Positions 46,131 to 55,083 of a stretch of DNA of 64,000 bases are shown here, piece after piece; position 1 is the first letter of the stretch, and every line of letters begins with the position of its first letter. Made by a program: the position numbers and the translations under genes. Source of the stretch: Polyangium sp. y55x31 (GTDB lineage: Bacteria > Myxococcota_A > Polyangia > Polyangiales > Polyangiaceae). Below the pieces are notes generated by a model that was given only the letters and a program-made list of their open reading frames with translations, was not told the origin of the DNA and did no database searches. Where the stretch lies: the NCBI RefSeq assembly GCF_029946505.1, contig NZ_JARZHG010000008.1, forward strand, positions 62,001 to 126,000. Reading direction: 5' to 3'.

Positions 46131-47627
46131 TCAGAATACCTCGGGCCGCACGAGCAAGACTTCGGTCCCGTCGACCATCACGATCTCGGCCGGGCAATCG
46201 TCGGCAGTCGGACAAAGGCGCGTAGCCACGGCCGCATACGGCGCGCCGCCGGCGCGGAGCGTGAAGCGTGCGTCGCCCCGCCGGACCTCGAACCGCACGC
46301 CCTCGCCGCTCCGCGCGCCGCCCGGTGGGGCCATATCGAAGTATTCCACCGGATCGATGGCCGGCATGCCCCCTTCGGCCGGCAAGACGCGGACGCCGGG
46401 GCCCGTCGCAACAGCGAGGACGAGGTCGGCGCCCCGCGCGGGAAAACACGTGACGGAGAGCAGGTGGCTCGCCTGGGGGACGCGGAGCCGGAGCGTCGTG
46501 CCCTGGCCGCGGCGCGTGGAGATGGAGATACAGCCGCCGACCCGCTGGATGGCCGCGCGCGCCGCGTCGAGGCCGATACCACGGCCCGAGACGTCCGTGA
46601 CCTCGGTGCGCGTGGACAGGCCCGGGCGAAAGAGCAGCTCCGCGAGCTCGTCGTCATGCGCGCGCAGGGCGATCTCCGGCGTGGAGAGGCCGAGGTCGAT
46701 CGCGCGCCTGCGCACCGCTTCGAGGTTCACGCCCGCGCCGTCGTCCTCGACCGAGATCTCGATCTCGCCTCCCTTTTGCCGCGCCGAGACGCGAATCGAG
46801 GCCTCGGGCGACTTGCCCGCGGCGCGGCGCGCCTCGGGCCGCTCGATGCCGTGATCCACGGCGTTGCGGAGCGCGTGGAGCAGGACGACCTCGACGGACT
46901 CGGCGACCTCGGCGCGGACGCGGACGTCGGCCACGTCGAAGGCGACGTGGACGTCCTTGCCGAGGCTCTCCGCGAGGCCACGCGCCCCGAGCTCGTGGGG
47001 CGCGAGCCGCGGCGCGAGGGCGACGGCCGAGAGGGACGTGACCTCCTCGGAGAGGGCGCGGACCACGTCGCCGAGCCGCCCGCGCGCGCGCCCGGCCGCG
47101 ACGTGCTCCAGAAAGACCCGCACCGCGAGGGCCGCGAGGCGCTGCTGCGTGGCCATCGACACGCGATCGGGCAGGTCGACCGGGGCGCTGCGGGACTCGG
47201 GGACGGGCACCGGGGCCTCGGGCTCGTCGGCCGAGATCTCGGCGAGGACCTCCTCGATTTGCCGCACGAACCCGTCGACGTCCATGCCCGCGCTCGGGGC
47301 CGCGTCCTTCTTGCGCAGCATCACGACCATGAACCGGATGGCCATGGTCACGACGAGATCGACCTCCTCGGGCACGCGCCGGCCGCGCCGCGCCACGGCC
47401 GCGACGAGGCCTTCGAGCGCGTGGCAGAGCGTGGCGAGCCCGCCGAAGTGCATCATGCGGGCTTCGCCTTTGAGCGTGTGCAGCTCCTGCTGCATGACGG
47501 CGGCGACCTCGGGCCCGCTCTCGCCGTGCATGAAGTTGCCCCAATCGCCCTCGACGCGGTCGAGCCGTTCGAGCGCCACGCCGCGGAAACGCGCGAGGAG
47601 CTCGCTGGGAAGCGCCGCCTGGCTCAA
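46131..47627 (-). CDS. CheA-like histidine kinase (Hpt, HATPase, CheW-like)
   Basis: About 498 residues. No ATG or GTG fits; a TTG at 47627 with GAGGGG five bases upstream gives MSQAALPSELLARFRG and is taken as the start. The Hpt domain (1-110) has the phosphoacceptor in ELHTLKGEARMMHFGG near residue 49. A regulatory/dimerisation region follows. The HATPase (about 250-390) carries HALRNAVDHGIE, VEDDGAGV and SGRGIGLDAARAAI. A C-terminal CheW-like domain (about 395-498) would dock to chemoreceptors or adaptors. There is no membrane span and no receptor gene nearby. The response regulator next door is a likely partner. Confidence 0.9.
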   Translation of the reverse strand: MSQAALPSELLARFRGVALERLDRVEGDWGNFMHGESGPEVAAVMQQELHTLKGEARMMHFGGLATLCHALEGLVAAVARRGRRVPEEVDLVVTMAIRFMVVMLRKKDAAPSAGMDVDGFVRQIEEVLAEISADEPEAPVPVPESRSAPVDLPDRVSMATQQRLAALAVRVFLEHVAAGRARGRLGDVVRALSEEVTSLSAVALAPRLAPHELGARGLAESLGKDVHVAFDVADVRVRAEVAESVEVVLLHALRNAVDHGIERPEARRAAGKSPEASIRVSARQKGGEIEISVEDDGAGVNLEAVRRRAIDLGLSTPEIALRAHDDELAELLFRPGLSTRTEVTDVSGRGIGLDAARAAIQRVGGCISISTRRGQGTTLRLRVPQASHLLSVTCFPARGADLVLAVATGPGVRVLPAEGGMPAIDPVEYFDMAPPGGARSGEGVRFEVRRGDARFTLRAGGAPYAAVATRLCPTADDCPAEIVMVDGTEVLLVRPEVF

Positions 47628-47778
47628 GGCGCCCCTCGCCGCACGGCAGGATCGCTCACGGTTTCGGACAACAATTGCGCCCCCTGGACGGGAGGCATCA
47701 TACCGAAGCAAAGAGCGAAGCGGGAGCGCAATCAACGCTCGACGAGGCCGTTCGGTCCCTGTAGGGTCGCGTCGGGAC

Positions 47779-49245
47779 ATGAGGAAGCCGCTCGGGTTCG
47801 TGCTCTTCCTGTCCATCGTCGGAATCGTGCCTCGTGCTACGCGAGCCGCGGACGGGGATGGAAGCGCCACGACGAACGCGCGTGAAGCAGCGGCCGCGGA
47901 GCGGGTCGAGGCGCGGCTCCGGGCGCTCGAAGAGGAGAACCGCCGCATGCGCGAGCGCGTGGCGGAGCTCGAACGCGCGGCAAAGCAGAACGCAGCCACG
48001 GCCGAGAAAGTCGCGAAGCTCGAGGACGACACGAGCTACTTCGACCAGCAGATCACGCGGCTTTTGCCGATCGTGAGCAAGCTCGGCGGCTACCTCGACT
48101 TCGGGTTTTTCCGGGCCACGGGCAACGGTTCGGGCATACGGAGCGACCGCGGGTACCGGTATTTCCCGGAGTACGAGGGAGACATCCCGGCGTCGTGGGT
48201 CTTTTATGGGGACCCGCTCTCGACGATGGTGAACGCGCGCGGCGAGCCGGCCGACACCGGGGAATCGCGGGCGCTCACGTTCGACGCGATCGATAGCGGC
48301 GGAAAATCGTCGTTCGCGGTGAACGCGCTCAACATGCAGCTCTTCGCGGCGCCGCGCGAGGACCTCACGCTGACGGCGTCGATCGACTTCGCGCCGCGGT
48401 CGCGGGACGTGTCGGTGCCCGGGGATCGGGCGCTCGGCGATTTCATCGACGTCAAGCTCGCGTACGCCGAGTACCTCGTCCCGATCGAGCGCTTCGAGCT
48501 CAGCCTTTATGCCGGGAAGTTCGATTCGGTGCTCGGCTGGGAGTACCGGAGCCGCGAGGCGCCCGACAGGCTCACCGTGACGCCGTCTTTGCTCTGTCGA
48601 TACACCTGCGGATCGCCGCTCGGCGTGAAGGCGCGCGGGAAATTCTGGGACGGCGCGATGATCCTGAACGTGGCCGTGACGAACGGGAGCCACGGGAGCG
48701 AATCGTTTCCATTTCACGGCGAGATCGATCGAAACGACTGGAAGACCGTGGCGGGCCGGATCGCCTCGCGCGCGCCGCTCGGGGCGGGGCTCGAGGTGGG
48801 GCTCTCGGGCTCGATCGGCGCGCAGGACCTGCAAAGCGCCGAGGACGCGCTGCACACGCACGTCGGCGTGGACCTGCACCTCGATTGGCACGATTTCGAT
48901 GTGACGGCCGAGGTCATGCAAGGCGTGATCGACGGAAAAAACGCGGGCGCCACGAAATGTGGCCTCGCCCCCTGCCTTCGGTACCGCGGCGGTTATGTGC
49001 AGGTGGGGTATCGGCTGCTGAACTGGCTCACGCCATATGCCCGGGTCGACGCGCGCGACGCGGTCCATCGAAGCGGCGTGAGCTTCGTCTACCTGTCCCA
49101 GGTCCTGCGCGCGACGGCCGGGGTGCGGATGGAGCTCGGGACCCATCTCATCCTCAAGGCCGAGTACAATCTGAACCGCGAGCTGAGCCGCGCCCCCCAG
49201 TTTCCGAACGACGTGTTCACGAGCTCGATGCTCCTGAAATACTGA
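47779..49245 (+). CDS. Outer-membrane beta-barrel (porin-like) protein with N-terminal coiled coil
   Basis: About 488 residues. The ATG at 47779 begins a signal peptide (MRKPLGFVLFLSIVGIV, ending TRA). A coiled coil (about 40-85; VEARLRALEEENRRMRERVA) precedes an aromatic-rich beta-strand region to the C-terminus (LGGYLDFGFFRATG, FELSLYAGKFDSVLGWEYRS, YVQVGYRLLNWLTPYARVDA), ending in LLKY. The layout resembles anchored porins. It is first in an apparent operon with a copper protein, a multiheme cytochrome and a partner-switch module (gap to the next gene 21 bp). Confidence 0.82.
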   Translation: MRKPLGFVLFLSIVGIVPRATRAADGDGSATTNAREAAAAERVEARLRALEEENRRMRERVAELERAAKQNAATAEKVAKLEDDTSYFDQQITRLLPIVSKLGGYLDFGFFRATGNGSGIRSDRGYRYFPEYEGDIPASWVFYGDPLSTMVNARGEPADTGESRALTFDAIDSGGKSSFAVNALNMQLFAAPREDLTLTASIDFAPRSRDVSVPGDRALGDFIDVKLAYAEYLVPIERFELSLYAGKFDSVLGWEYRSREAPDRLTVTPSLLCRYTCGSPLGVKARGKFWDGAMILNVAVTNGSHGSESFPFHGEIDRNDWKTVAGRIASRAPLGAGLEVGLSGSIGAQDLQSAEDALHTHVGVDLHLDWHDFDVTAEVMQGVIDGKNAGATKCGLAPCLRYRGGYVQVGYRLLNWLTPYARVDARDAVHRSGVSFVYLSQVLRATAGVRMELGTHLILKAEYNLNRELSRAPQFPNDVFTSSMLLKY

Positions 49246-49266
49246 CGCTCCCGAGGAGAATGGCGC

Positions 49267-49965
49267 ATGCGTCTCTGGTCTCGCCTCCTAGGCCTCGTGA
49301 TCCCCCTCGGCGTGGTGACGATCCCGCTCACCTTGTCCTTCTCCCCGCGCGTGAGCCGCGCCGAGGCGCCGGCCGTGGGCAACGTCTCGGGCGTGGTGAC
49401 GGTCCTCGTGGACGACGCGCCGAAGGCCGATCGATCGGGCGTCGTGGTCTACCTGGAGAACGTGCCCGGCCCGCCGGCTCCGGCCGGCAAGCGCGAGATT
49501 CGCCAGAAGAACCTGACGTTCACGCCGGGGCTGATGGTCATCGTGAAGGGGACGACCGTGGAGTTCCCGAACGACGACAAGGTCTTCCACAACGTGTTTT
49601 CGGTCTCGAAGGCGGCGCGCTTCGATCTCGGGCTCTACAAGAGCGGCGAGAGCAAGTCCGTCACGTTCCGCGAGGCCGGCGTGGTGGACGTCTACTGCAA
49701 CATCCACCCGCACATGGTCACGAAGATCAAGGTGCTCGACAACGGCTTTTATGCCGTGACGGGCGCGGATGGATCGTTCCAGATCAAGAACGTGCCCGCG
49801 GGGACCTATCCGGTCGTGGCGTGGCAAGTGCACGGGCCGGAGGTGCGGGGCGAGGTGACGGTGGCGGCGGGCGGGACGGCGTCGTTCAAGCCGACGCTCG
49901 CGGAAGGCGCGGCGCCGAAGCGGCACCTGAGAAAGGACGGGACGCCATACGGTCGCTACAAGTAA
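49267..49965 (+). CDS. Periplasmic cupredoxin-like (type I copper) protein
   Basis: 232 residues with an N-terminal signal or membrane segment (LLGLVIPLGVVTIPLTL) and a GAGGAG ribosome site. Residues about 65-155 form a plastocyanin/azurin-like domain. The ligands fit type I copper: His in KVFHNVFS near 107, then Cys, His and Met in VYCNIHPHM at 142-148. A second beta domain of about 70 residues (ITGADGSF-like turn, VPAGTYPVVAWQVHG) resembles carboxypeptidase regulatory-like repeats. It probably shuttles electrons in the periplasm, and the pentaheme cytochrome encoded next is a likely partner. Confidence 0.88.
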   Translation: MRLWSRLLGLVIPLGVVTIPLTLSFSPRVSRAEAPAVGNVSGVVTVLVDDAPKADRSGVVVYLENVPGPPAPAGKREIRQKNLTFTPGLMVIVKGTTVEFPNDDKVFHNVFSVSKAARFDLGLYKSGESKSVTFREAGVVDVYCNIHPHMVTKIKVLDNGFYAVTGADGSFQIKNVPAGTYPVVAWQVHGPEVRGEVTVAAGGTASFKPTLAEGAAPKRHLRKDGTPYGRYK

Positions 49966-51167
49966 CGGCGCTCCTCGCGTTCACGTTCGCCTGTGATCCC
50001 TCCACGCCGCGGGAAGGATCCCCGCGCGCAGGGACGAACCCCGAAGCGTCCGCGTCCCCGTCCCCGGACAAACCCTCCCTCGAAACGCCGCGCGCCCGCG
50101 CGTTCCCCGCCGATCGATGCGGCGATTGCCACGGCATGCTCCACGCGGAGTGGAAGACGTCGGCGCACGCGCGCGCGCGAAGATCGCCGCTCTACGTCGC
50201 GATGCGGGATCGCTCGAAGAACCCCGTGTGCGAGGTCTGCCACGCGCCGCTCGCGGGGCTCACGGATCCGGCGGAGTTATCGGTCGACGAGGGCGTGACG
50301 TGCGAGGCGTGCCACGCCATCCGCGACGTCGGGGACAATGCTGCCGAGCCGCAGTATACGTTTGACCTCCAAGGAAATCGGAAATTCGGTCCGTACTGCG
50401 ACGCGAAGGACAACTACTTCCACAAGATGGGTTGCGCGCCCGCGTTCCGCGATGCGCGCGTCTGCGGCGGCTGTCACGCGTTCTCGATGCCGCTCGCGAA
50501 CGGCAAGAGCTTGCCGATCATCACCGAGTTCGCCGAGTGGCGCGCGTCGAGCTTCGGGGTCTCGGGCACGGCCTGCCAGGAATGCCACATGCCGGCGGAG
50601 ACGACGCACGCGGCGACGGGCACGGAGCGGAAGGTGCGCGTGGCGCATCACGGGTTCATGGGCGAGAAGGGCGAGATCGTGCAGAAGGCGCTCGGGATCG
50701 TGGCGTCGGCGGCGGACCACGCAGGTAAACTCGCCGTGTCCGTGGTGCTGAAGAACGAAGGCGCAGGGCACGCGGTGCCGGCAGGGGTGCCCGGGAGGCA
50801 GGTCGTGGTGCGCGTGCAAGCGCTCGACGAGAAGGGACGAGCGCAAGCGCGCGAGGAGCGCACGATCGGGCGGGTGCTCGTCGACGAGTCGGGGCGCGAG
50901 GTGCCGTTTTACGCGGCGATCGCCGAGAAGCGCGACGAGCGGATCACGCCGGGCGAGACGCGCACGCTCGCGTTCGAGCTCGACGCGCCGCGATCGGGAT
51001 CGGTCGTGATCGAGGTGGCGTGGCGCTCGGCGTCGCCGGCGCTCGCGGAGGCGCTCGGCGTGCCCGCGGAGGAGCGTTCGATGGGGAAGATCGAGATTCC
51101 GTTCGGCGGGCAGCGAACCGGCAAGGGGCGCGAGCACCTGCCGAAGACGGTGGTGGCGCGGCCATGA
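49947..51167 (+). CDS. Pentaheme cytochrome c lipoprotein (start codon unresolved)
   Basis: Five CxxCH heme sites are seen: CGDCH, CEVCH, CEACH, CGGCH and CQECH. The N-terminus IRSLQVTALLAFTFAC looks like a lipoprotein signal, but no ATG/GTG/TTG precedes it in frame nearby. An ATA at 49947 stands where the start would be, with AAAGGACGG upstream. The next ATG downstream would remove the first heme motif. The N-terminal 20 bp or so overlap the copper-protein gene. The second half (about 250-400) is beta-rich and heme-free (AVPAGVPGRQVVVRVQALDE). The arrangement recalls cytochrome c554-type proteins. It is a probable periplasmic electron carrier. Its stop overlaps the next start (ATGA). Confidence 0.8.
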   Translation: MRSLQVTALLAFTFACDPSTPREGSPRAGTNPEASASPSPDKPSLETPRARAFPADRCGDCHGMLHAEWKTSAHARARRSPLYVAMRDRSKNPVCEVCHAPLAGLTDPAELSVDEGVTCEACHAIRDVGDNAAEPQYTFDLQGNRKFGPYCDAKDNYFHKMGCAPAFRDARVCGGCHAFSMPLANGKSLPIITEFAEWRASSFGVSGTACQECHMPAETTHAATGTERKVRVAHHGFMGEKGEIVQKALGIVASAADHAGKLAVSVVLKNEGAGHAVPAGVPGRQVVVRVQALDEKGRAQAREERTIGRVLVDESGREVPFYAAIAEKRDERITPGETRTLAFELDAPRSGSVVIEVAWRSASPALAEALGVPAEERSMGKIEIPFGGQRTGKGREHLPKTVVARP

Positions 51168-52963
51168 AGTTCCGGAGCACGTTGCTCCTCTGGATCGTGC
51201 TGCTCATCGCAGCGATCACGGTGGCCACGGCGGGAAGCGCGGCGATCGTGCTGGAGCGGCGCGCGAAGCAGGAGCTCGGAGAGGCGCTCGAACGGAGCGC
51301 GCGCGTCTTCGAGGCGCACCGCACCGAACGGCTGCGCGCGCACGCGGCGAAGGCGCACGTGGTGGCGGAAGAGCCACGGCTCAAGGCCGTGGTGGCGACG
51401 GAGGACGTGTCCCCGGAGACCGTCTACGGCGTGGCCGACGAGATGCGCAAGGCCGTGAAGAGCGACCTGTTCCTGATGACGGACGGGACGGGGATCCTGC
51501 TCGCGGACGTGGCCGATCCGAAGGCGTCGGGCTTCGACATGTCGAAGGATCCGATCCTCGCGGGCGCGCTGCGCGACGGCGAGAGGTCCGGGCTGTGGAC
51601 GAACGAGGGCAAGCTGTACGAGGTGGTCGCGCGGCGGCTCTCGTTCGGGACCGAGACGGTCGGCGTGCTGGTGCTCGGCTTCAAGCTCGACCATGCGCTC
51701 GTCGAGGAGGTGCGTCTCCAGACGGGCAGCCTCGTGGCGGTGACGGATGGGGCCACGGTGGTGGCGCACTCGAAGCTCGAAGATGGATCGGAGGCGCCGA
51801 GCGAGGTGCTCCGGATGATCACGGCGTCGTCCGCGCATGAAAGCGGTCCGTATCTGTCGACGTCGCGGACGCTGGATACGGGCGCGGGCGCGGCGCGGAC
51901 CGTTCACCTCGCGCGCTCGCTCGATCGCGCGCTCGCGCCGTCGCGCGAGCTCGAAGTGCGCGTGGCGCTCATCGCGCTCGTCGCGCTCGCGGCGGCGGCG
52001 GCGCTCGCGATCGTGCTCTCGCGTAGGCTCTCACGCCCGCTCGACGGGCTCATGGCGTTCGTGGGCGACGTGTCGCGCGGCAAGCTCGATGCGCAAGCGG
52101 CCGTGGCAGGTCCGACGGAGCTCCGCGCGCTCGGCGAGGCGATGAACCGGATGGCGCGTGAGCTCGCGGAGTCACGCGAGCAGATGGCGGCGAAGGAGCG
52201 GCTCGAAAAGGAGCTCGAGATCAGCGCGCGGATCCAGACGTCGATCCTGCCGCGGCGCCTCGACGTGCCCGGGCTCGAAGTGGCAGCGCGGATGATCCCG
52301 GCGAGCGAGGTCGGCGGCGACTACTACGACGTGTTCCCCGTGGAGGGAGGCGGCATCCTCGCGATCGGCGACGTGGCGGGGCACGGGCTGCAATCGGGGC
52401 TCGTGATGCTCATGGTGCAGAGCGCGATCGCCGCGCTCGGCCGGGAGGATCCGTCGGCGCGGCCGAAGGACCTCGTGCGCGTGCTGAACCTCGTGCTCTA
52501 CGACAACATCCGCAACCGCCTGCGCAACGACGAGCACGTGACGCTCACGGTGATGCGCTACCACCGGAGCGGCCGCGTTGTGTTCGCCGGCGCGCACGAG
52601 GACATCCTTCTCCTGCGTGCGAGCACGGGAAAAATCGAGGCGATCCCCACGCTCGGGCCCTGGGTCGGCGCGATGCGCGACGTCGCTCGCACGGTGCAGG
52701 ACGACGAGCTCGTGCTGGAAGACGGCGACGTGATGGTGCTCTACACGGACGGCGTCACGGAGGCGCGGAGCACGTCGGGCGAAATGTACGGAATGGACCG
52801 ACTCACGGCGCAGATCGAGGCGCTCGCGGGGGAACCCGTGGAGCGGATCCGCGACGTGATCCTCGACGACGTGGAGCGCTTCTCGCGTGGCAAGGGGCAA
52901 GAGGACGACGTGACGCTCGTCGTCGTGCGGTACCGGGCGAACGAGACGCGCGCCGGAGGCTGA
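51164..52963 (+). CDS. Membrane HAMP-PP2C (SpoIIE-type) phosphatase with extracytoplasmic sensor
   Basis: 599 residues; the ATG overlaps the upstream stop (ATGA). A membrane segment (5-30) is followed by a Cache-like periplasmic sensor (about 30-260), a second membrane segment (268-288), HAMP (288-342), a short coiled coil, and a PP2C/SpoIIE catalytic domain (375-590) with GGDYYDVF, GDVAGHGLQSGL, YTDGVTEA and DDVTLVVV. Such phosphatases dephosphorylate STAS antagonists in response to an external signal. The two genes directly after it encode the kinase and STAS partners, as in Sia/Rsb-type modules. Confidence 0.94.
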   Translation: MKFRSTLLLWIVLLIAAITVATAGSAAIVLERRAKQELGEALERSARVFEAHRTERLRAHAAKAHVVAEEPRLKAVVATEDVSPETVYGVADEMRKAVKSDLFLMTDGTGILLADVADPKASGFDMSKDPILAGALRDGERSGLWTNEGKLYEVVARRLSFGTETVGVLVLGFKLDHALVEEVRLQTGSLVAVTDGATVVAHSKLEDGSEAPSEVLRMITASSAHESGPYLSTSRTLDTGAGAARTVHLARSLDRALAPSRELEVRVALIALVALAAAAALAIVLSRRLSRPLDGLMAFVGDVSRGKLDAQAAVAGPTELRALGEAMNRMARELAESREQMAAKERLEKELEISARIQTSILPRRLDVPGLEVAARMIPASEVGGDYYDVFPVEGGGILAIGDVAGHGLQSGLVMLMVQSAIAALGREDPSARPKDLVRVLNLVLYDNIRNRLRNDEHVTLTVMRYHRSGRVVFAGAHEDILLLRASTGKIEAIPTLGPWVGAMRDVARTVQDDELVLEDGDVMVLYTDGVTEARSTSGEMYGMDRLTAQIEALAGEPVERIRDVILDDVERFSRGKGQEDDVTLVVVRYRANETRAGG

Positions 52964-52995
52964 GATAGATTGGGCCGCCGATCCGCAGAGGAACG

Positions 52996-53487
52996 ATGAC
53001 CGAGACCCCGACCGCGTTCGAGCTGACGTTCCGGCCCAACGTCGAGCTCATCTCCATCGTTCGGAGGTTCGTTTCCGATTTTTACGAGCGGATGATCGAG
53101 GACCGCGACACCGTGTCGCGGATGGCGCTCGCGACCCACGAGCTCCTGGAGAACGCCGTCAAGTACGCGAGCGACGGCGTGACATTTCTTTCCATCACGT
53201 TCGAGCCCGGAGAGACGTCGAGCACGGTCTCGATCCGGCTCGTGAACCGTGCGAACGCCGAGCACATCGCCGCGCTCGCCACTATCTTCGAGGAGATGAG
53301 CCGGCACGACGATCCCTTCGCCTACTATCAGATCGCGATGGCGCGCAGCGCCAAGCGCAAGGTGGGCTCGGGGCTCGGTCTCGTGCGCGTGCGGGCCGAA
53401 GGAGAGATGACGATGAGCCACACCATCGAGGACGACAGGGTCACGATCCTGGCGCAGACGACCGTCGCCGCGCGGAGGAGCGCGTGA
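52996..53487 (+). CDS. RsbW-like anti-sigma-type serine kinase (HATPase)
   Basis: 163 residues. A GHKL ATPase domain has an N box in HELLENAVKYASD and a G box in KVGSGLGLVRVRAE. The size and single-domain form fit RsbW/SpoIIAB/SiaB-type kinases. Its expected role is to phosphorylate the STAS protein encoded next or to bind a target; no sigma factor gene is nearby, so the output is unknown. It lies 32 bp after the PP2C gene, and its stop overlaps the STAS start (GTGA). Confidence 0.9.
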   Translation: MTETPTAFELTFRPNVELISIVRRFVSDFYERMIEDRDTVSRMALATHELLENAVKYASDGVTFLSITFEPGETSSTVSIRLVNRANAEHIAALATIFEEMSRHDDPFAYYQIAMARSAKRKVGSGLGLVRVRAEGEMTMSHTIEDDRVTILAQTTVAARRSA

Positions 53488-53864
53488 GCGCGGCCTCGGA
53501 CCTCTCGGTCTCGCTCCGCGACTTCTCGGCGAACGTGCGCGCGGAGGGCCGCTCGCTCGTCCTTTGCCTCTCGGGCAACGCGGACATGGCAGCGAAGGAC
53601 AGCCTGGATTCGCTCTTGCCGCGCGTGCACGGCGAGGCTTTGCGGATCGGCGCCGCCGACGTGCAGGTGGATTTCCGCCACCTCGAGTTCATGAACTCGT
53701 CCTGCTTCAAGAGCTTCGTGACCTGGATCAGCGACGTCGCCGATCTCGATCCGAGCAAGCAGTACAAGATCCGGCTCGTCTCGAACGCCGAGATGCACTG
53801 GCAGCGCCGCAGCCTGCACGCGCTGCGGTGCTTCGCCGTGGATCTCATCTCCGTCGAGTCATGA
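53484..53864 (+). CDS. STAS-like anti-sigma antagonist-type protein
   Basis: 126 residues from a GTG that overlaps the kinase stop codon. The fold pattern matches STAS-type antagonists: LVLCLSGNADMAAKDSLDSL, then VQVDFRHLEFMNSSCFKSFV with the Ser-Ser site at the start of helix 2. It is the presumed substrate switched by the kinase and the phosphatase encoded just upstream. It is the last gene of the operon; a double hairpin with a T-run follows. Confidence 0.88.
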   Translation: MSAASDLSVSLRDFSANVRAEGRSLVLCLSGNADMAAKDSLDSLLPRVHGEALRIGAADVQVDFRHLEFMNSSCFKSFVTWISDVADLDPSKQYKIRLVSNAEMHWQRRSLHALRCFAVDLISVES

Positions 53865-53918
53865 CGCCGTGCGCGTAAAACCTCGGCCGGCGAGATCCTT
53901 GCGGCTGAAATGAAAAGA

Positions 53919-53983
53919 GGCCCGGCGAGGTTGGTCAGCACGCCGGGCCGAGCCCAAGCCTTCCAAGGAGACCGGGCTTTTTT
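53919..53983 (+). terminator. Tandem hairpins with T-run after the partner-switch operon
   Basis: A 9-bp stem (53919-53927 with 53941-53949) is followed by a second stem (53951-53955 with 53974-53978, plus an inner CCTT/AAGG pair) that runs into six T's. It sits 55 bp after the last gene and would end the plus-strand operon; the opposing permease gene ends at 54040. Confidence 0.75.
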
Positions 53984-54039
53984 CAACGTACGTCGGGTTC
54001 ACGACGCGTTGCAAGCCCATCACGGATGGTGACGTATCG

Positions 54040-55083
54040 TCATCGGGACGCGTGCGGCTCGTCGGTGGGAGGTCCGAACGAACCGTACGTTTCGTCCCGT
54101 CGCTTTCGCGCGGAGCGCGGGTCCATCGCGTCGCGCAGCGCATCGGCGACGAGGTACGAGCCGCCCACGGTCACGAGGAGCAAGAAGACGGGCAAGACCA
54201 GCAGGCGCAGCGCCGCGGGATTTCGCGCGCCCTGCGCGAGTGTTTCGCCCCAGGACGCCGCCGATGTCGGCGCTCCCATCTCGAGGAACGAGATCGCCGC
54301 TTCGAGGAGGACGACGGACGCCACGCCGAACACCGAGCTCACCGTGACGGGGCCGAGCGCGTTCGGGAGCACGTGGCGCAGGAAGATGCGAGCACGCGAG
54401 GCGCCGAGGGCTCGCGCGGCGAGGGCGTAATCCTCCGAGGCGCCACGCAAGGTCTCGGCATGCACGAGGCGCGCGACCTCGGCCCAGCGCACGAAGGCCA
54501 CCGCGAGCACGAGCGAGAGCGCCGAAGGCTCGTGCTCGATGGCGCGCACGAGCGCGACGACGAGGATGGCGGGGAAGGTGTCGACGGTCTCGACGAGGCG
54601 CACGAGCGCGTCGCGCGAGGTGCCGCCGCGGATGCCCGAGAGGCCGCCGAGGAGGACGCCGAGGAGCGCGCTCACGAGGACGGCGGCGAGCGAGAGGCCA
54701 AGCGCGGTGCGCGCGCCGTAGACGAGGCGGGCGAAGAGGTCGCGGCCCTTCTCGTCAGTGCCGAGCGGGTGCGCGCGGGACGAGGGCGCGAAGGGGCCCG
54801 CCGCGCTCGACGCCTTCGGGCCGGATCGCACGAGCGGCCAGACGGTGAAGCTGTCCGCGTACGAGCGCGTGATCTCGTCCTCGGAGAGGCGCTCGTACCG
54901 CTCGGCGTGCACGATCGCCGGAAGGACCTCGACGCCGCGTGGCCCGACGGCGAGGAGCGGCGCGGGCGCGGCGAGGAACTCGGCGAAGACGCCGACGAGC
55001 ACGAGCAAGCCGAGCAGCGCGGCGCCGAGGCCCGCGCGGCGGCTGTAGGCGACACGCCGGAGCGCGATCGCGCGGTGGCTCAT
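54040..55083 (-). CDS. ABC transporter permease, DppC/OppC-type
   Basis: About 347 residues from the ATG at 55083 (MSHRAIALRRVAYS), which overlaps the previous stop as ATGA. One membrane helix is followed by a periplasmic loop ending in HPLGTDEKGRDLFARLVYG, a hallmark of OppC/DppC, then five more helices. The EAA-type coupling motif is present (DYALAARALGASRARIFLRH followed by LPN). It would form the channel with the DppB-type permease for peptides, nickel or similar solutes. No ATPase or binding-protein gene is within the window. It is the last gene of its operon. Confidence 0.93.
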   Translation of the reverse strand: MSHRAIALRRVAYSRRAGLGAALLGLLVLVGVFAEFLAAPAPLLAVGPRGVEVLPAIVHAERYERLSEDEITRSYADSFTVWPLVRSGPKASSAAGPFAPSSRAHPLGTDEKGRDLFARLVYGARTALGLSLAAVLVSALLGVLLGGLSGIRGGTSRDALVRLVETVDTFPAILVVALVRAIEHEPSALSLVLAVAFVRWAEVARLVHAETLRGASEDYALAARALGASRARIFLRHVLPNALGPVTVSSVFGVASVVLLEAAISFLEMGAPTSAASWGETLAQGARNPAALRLLVLPVFLLLVTVGGSYLVADALRDAMDPRSARKRRDETYGSFGPPTDEPHASR

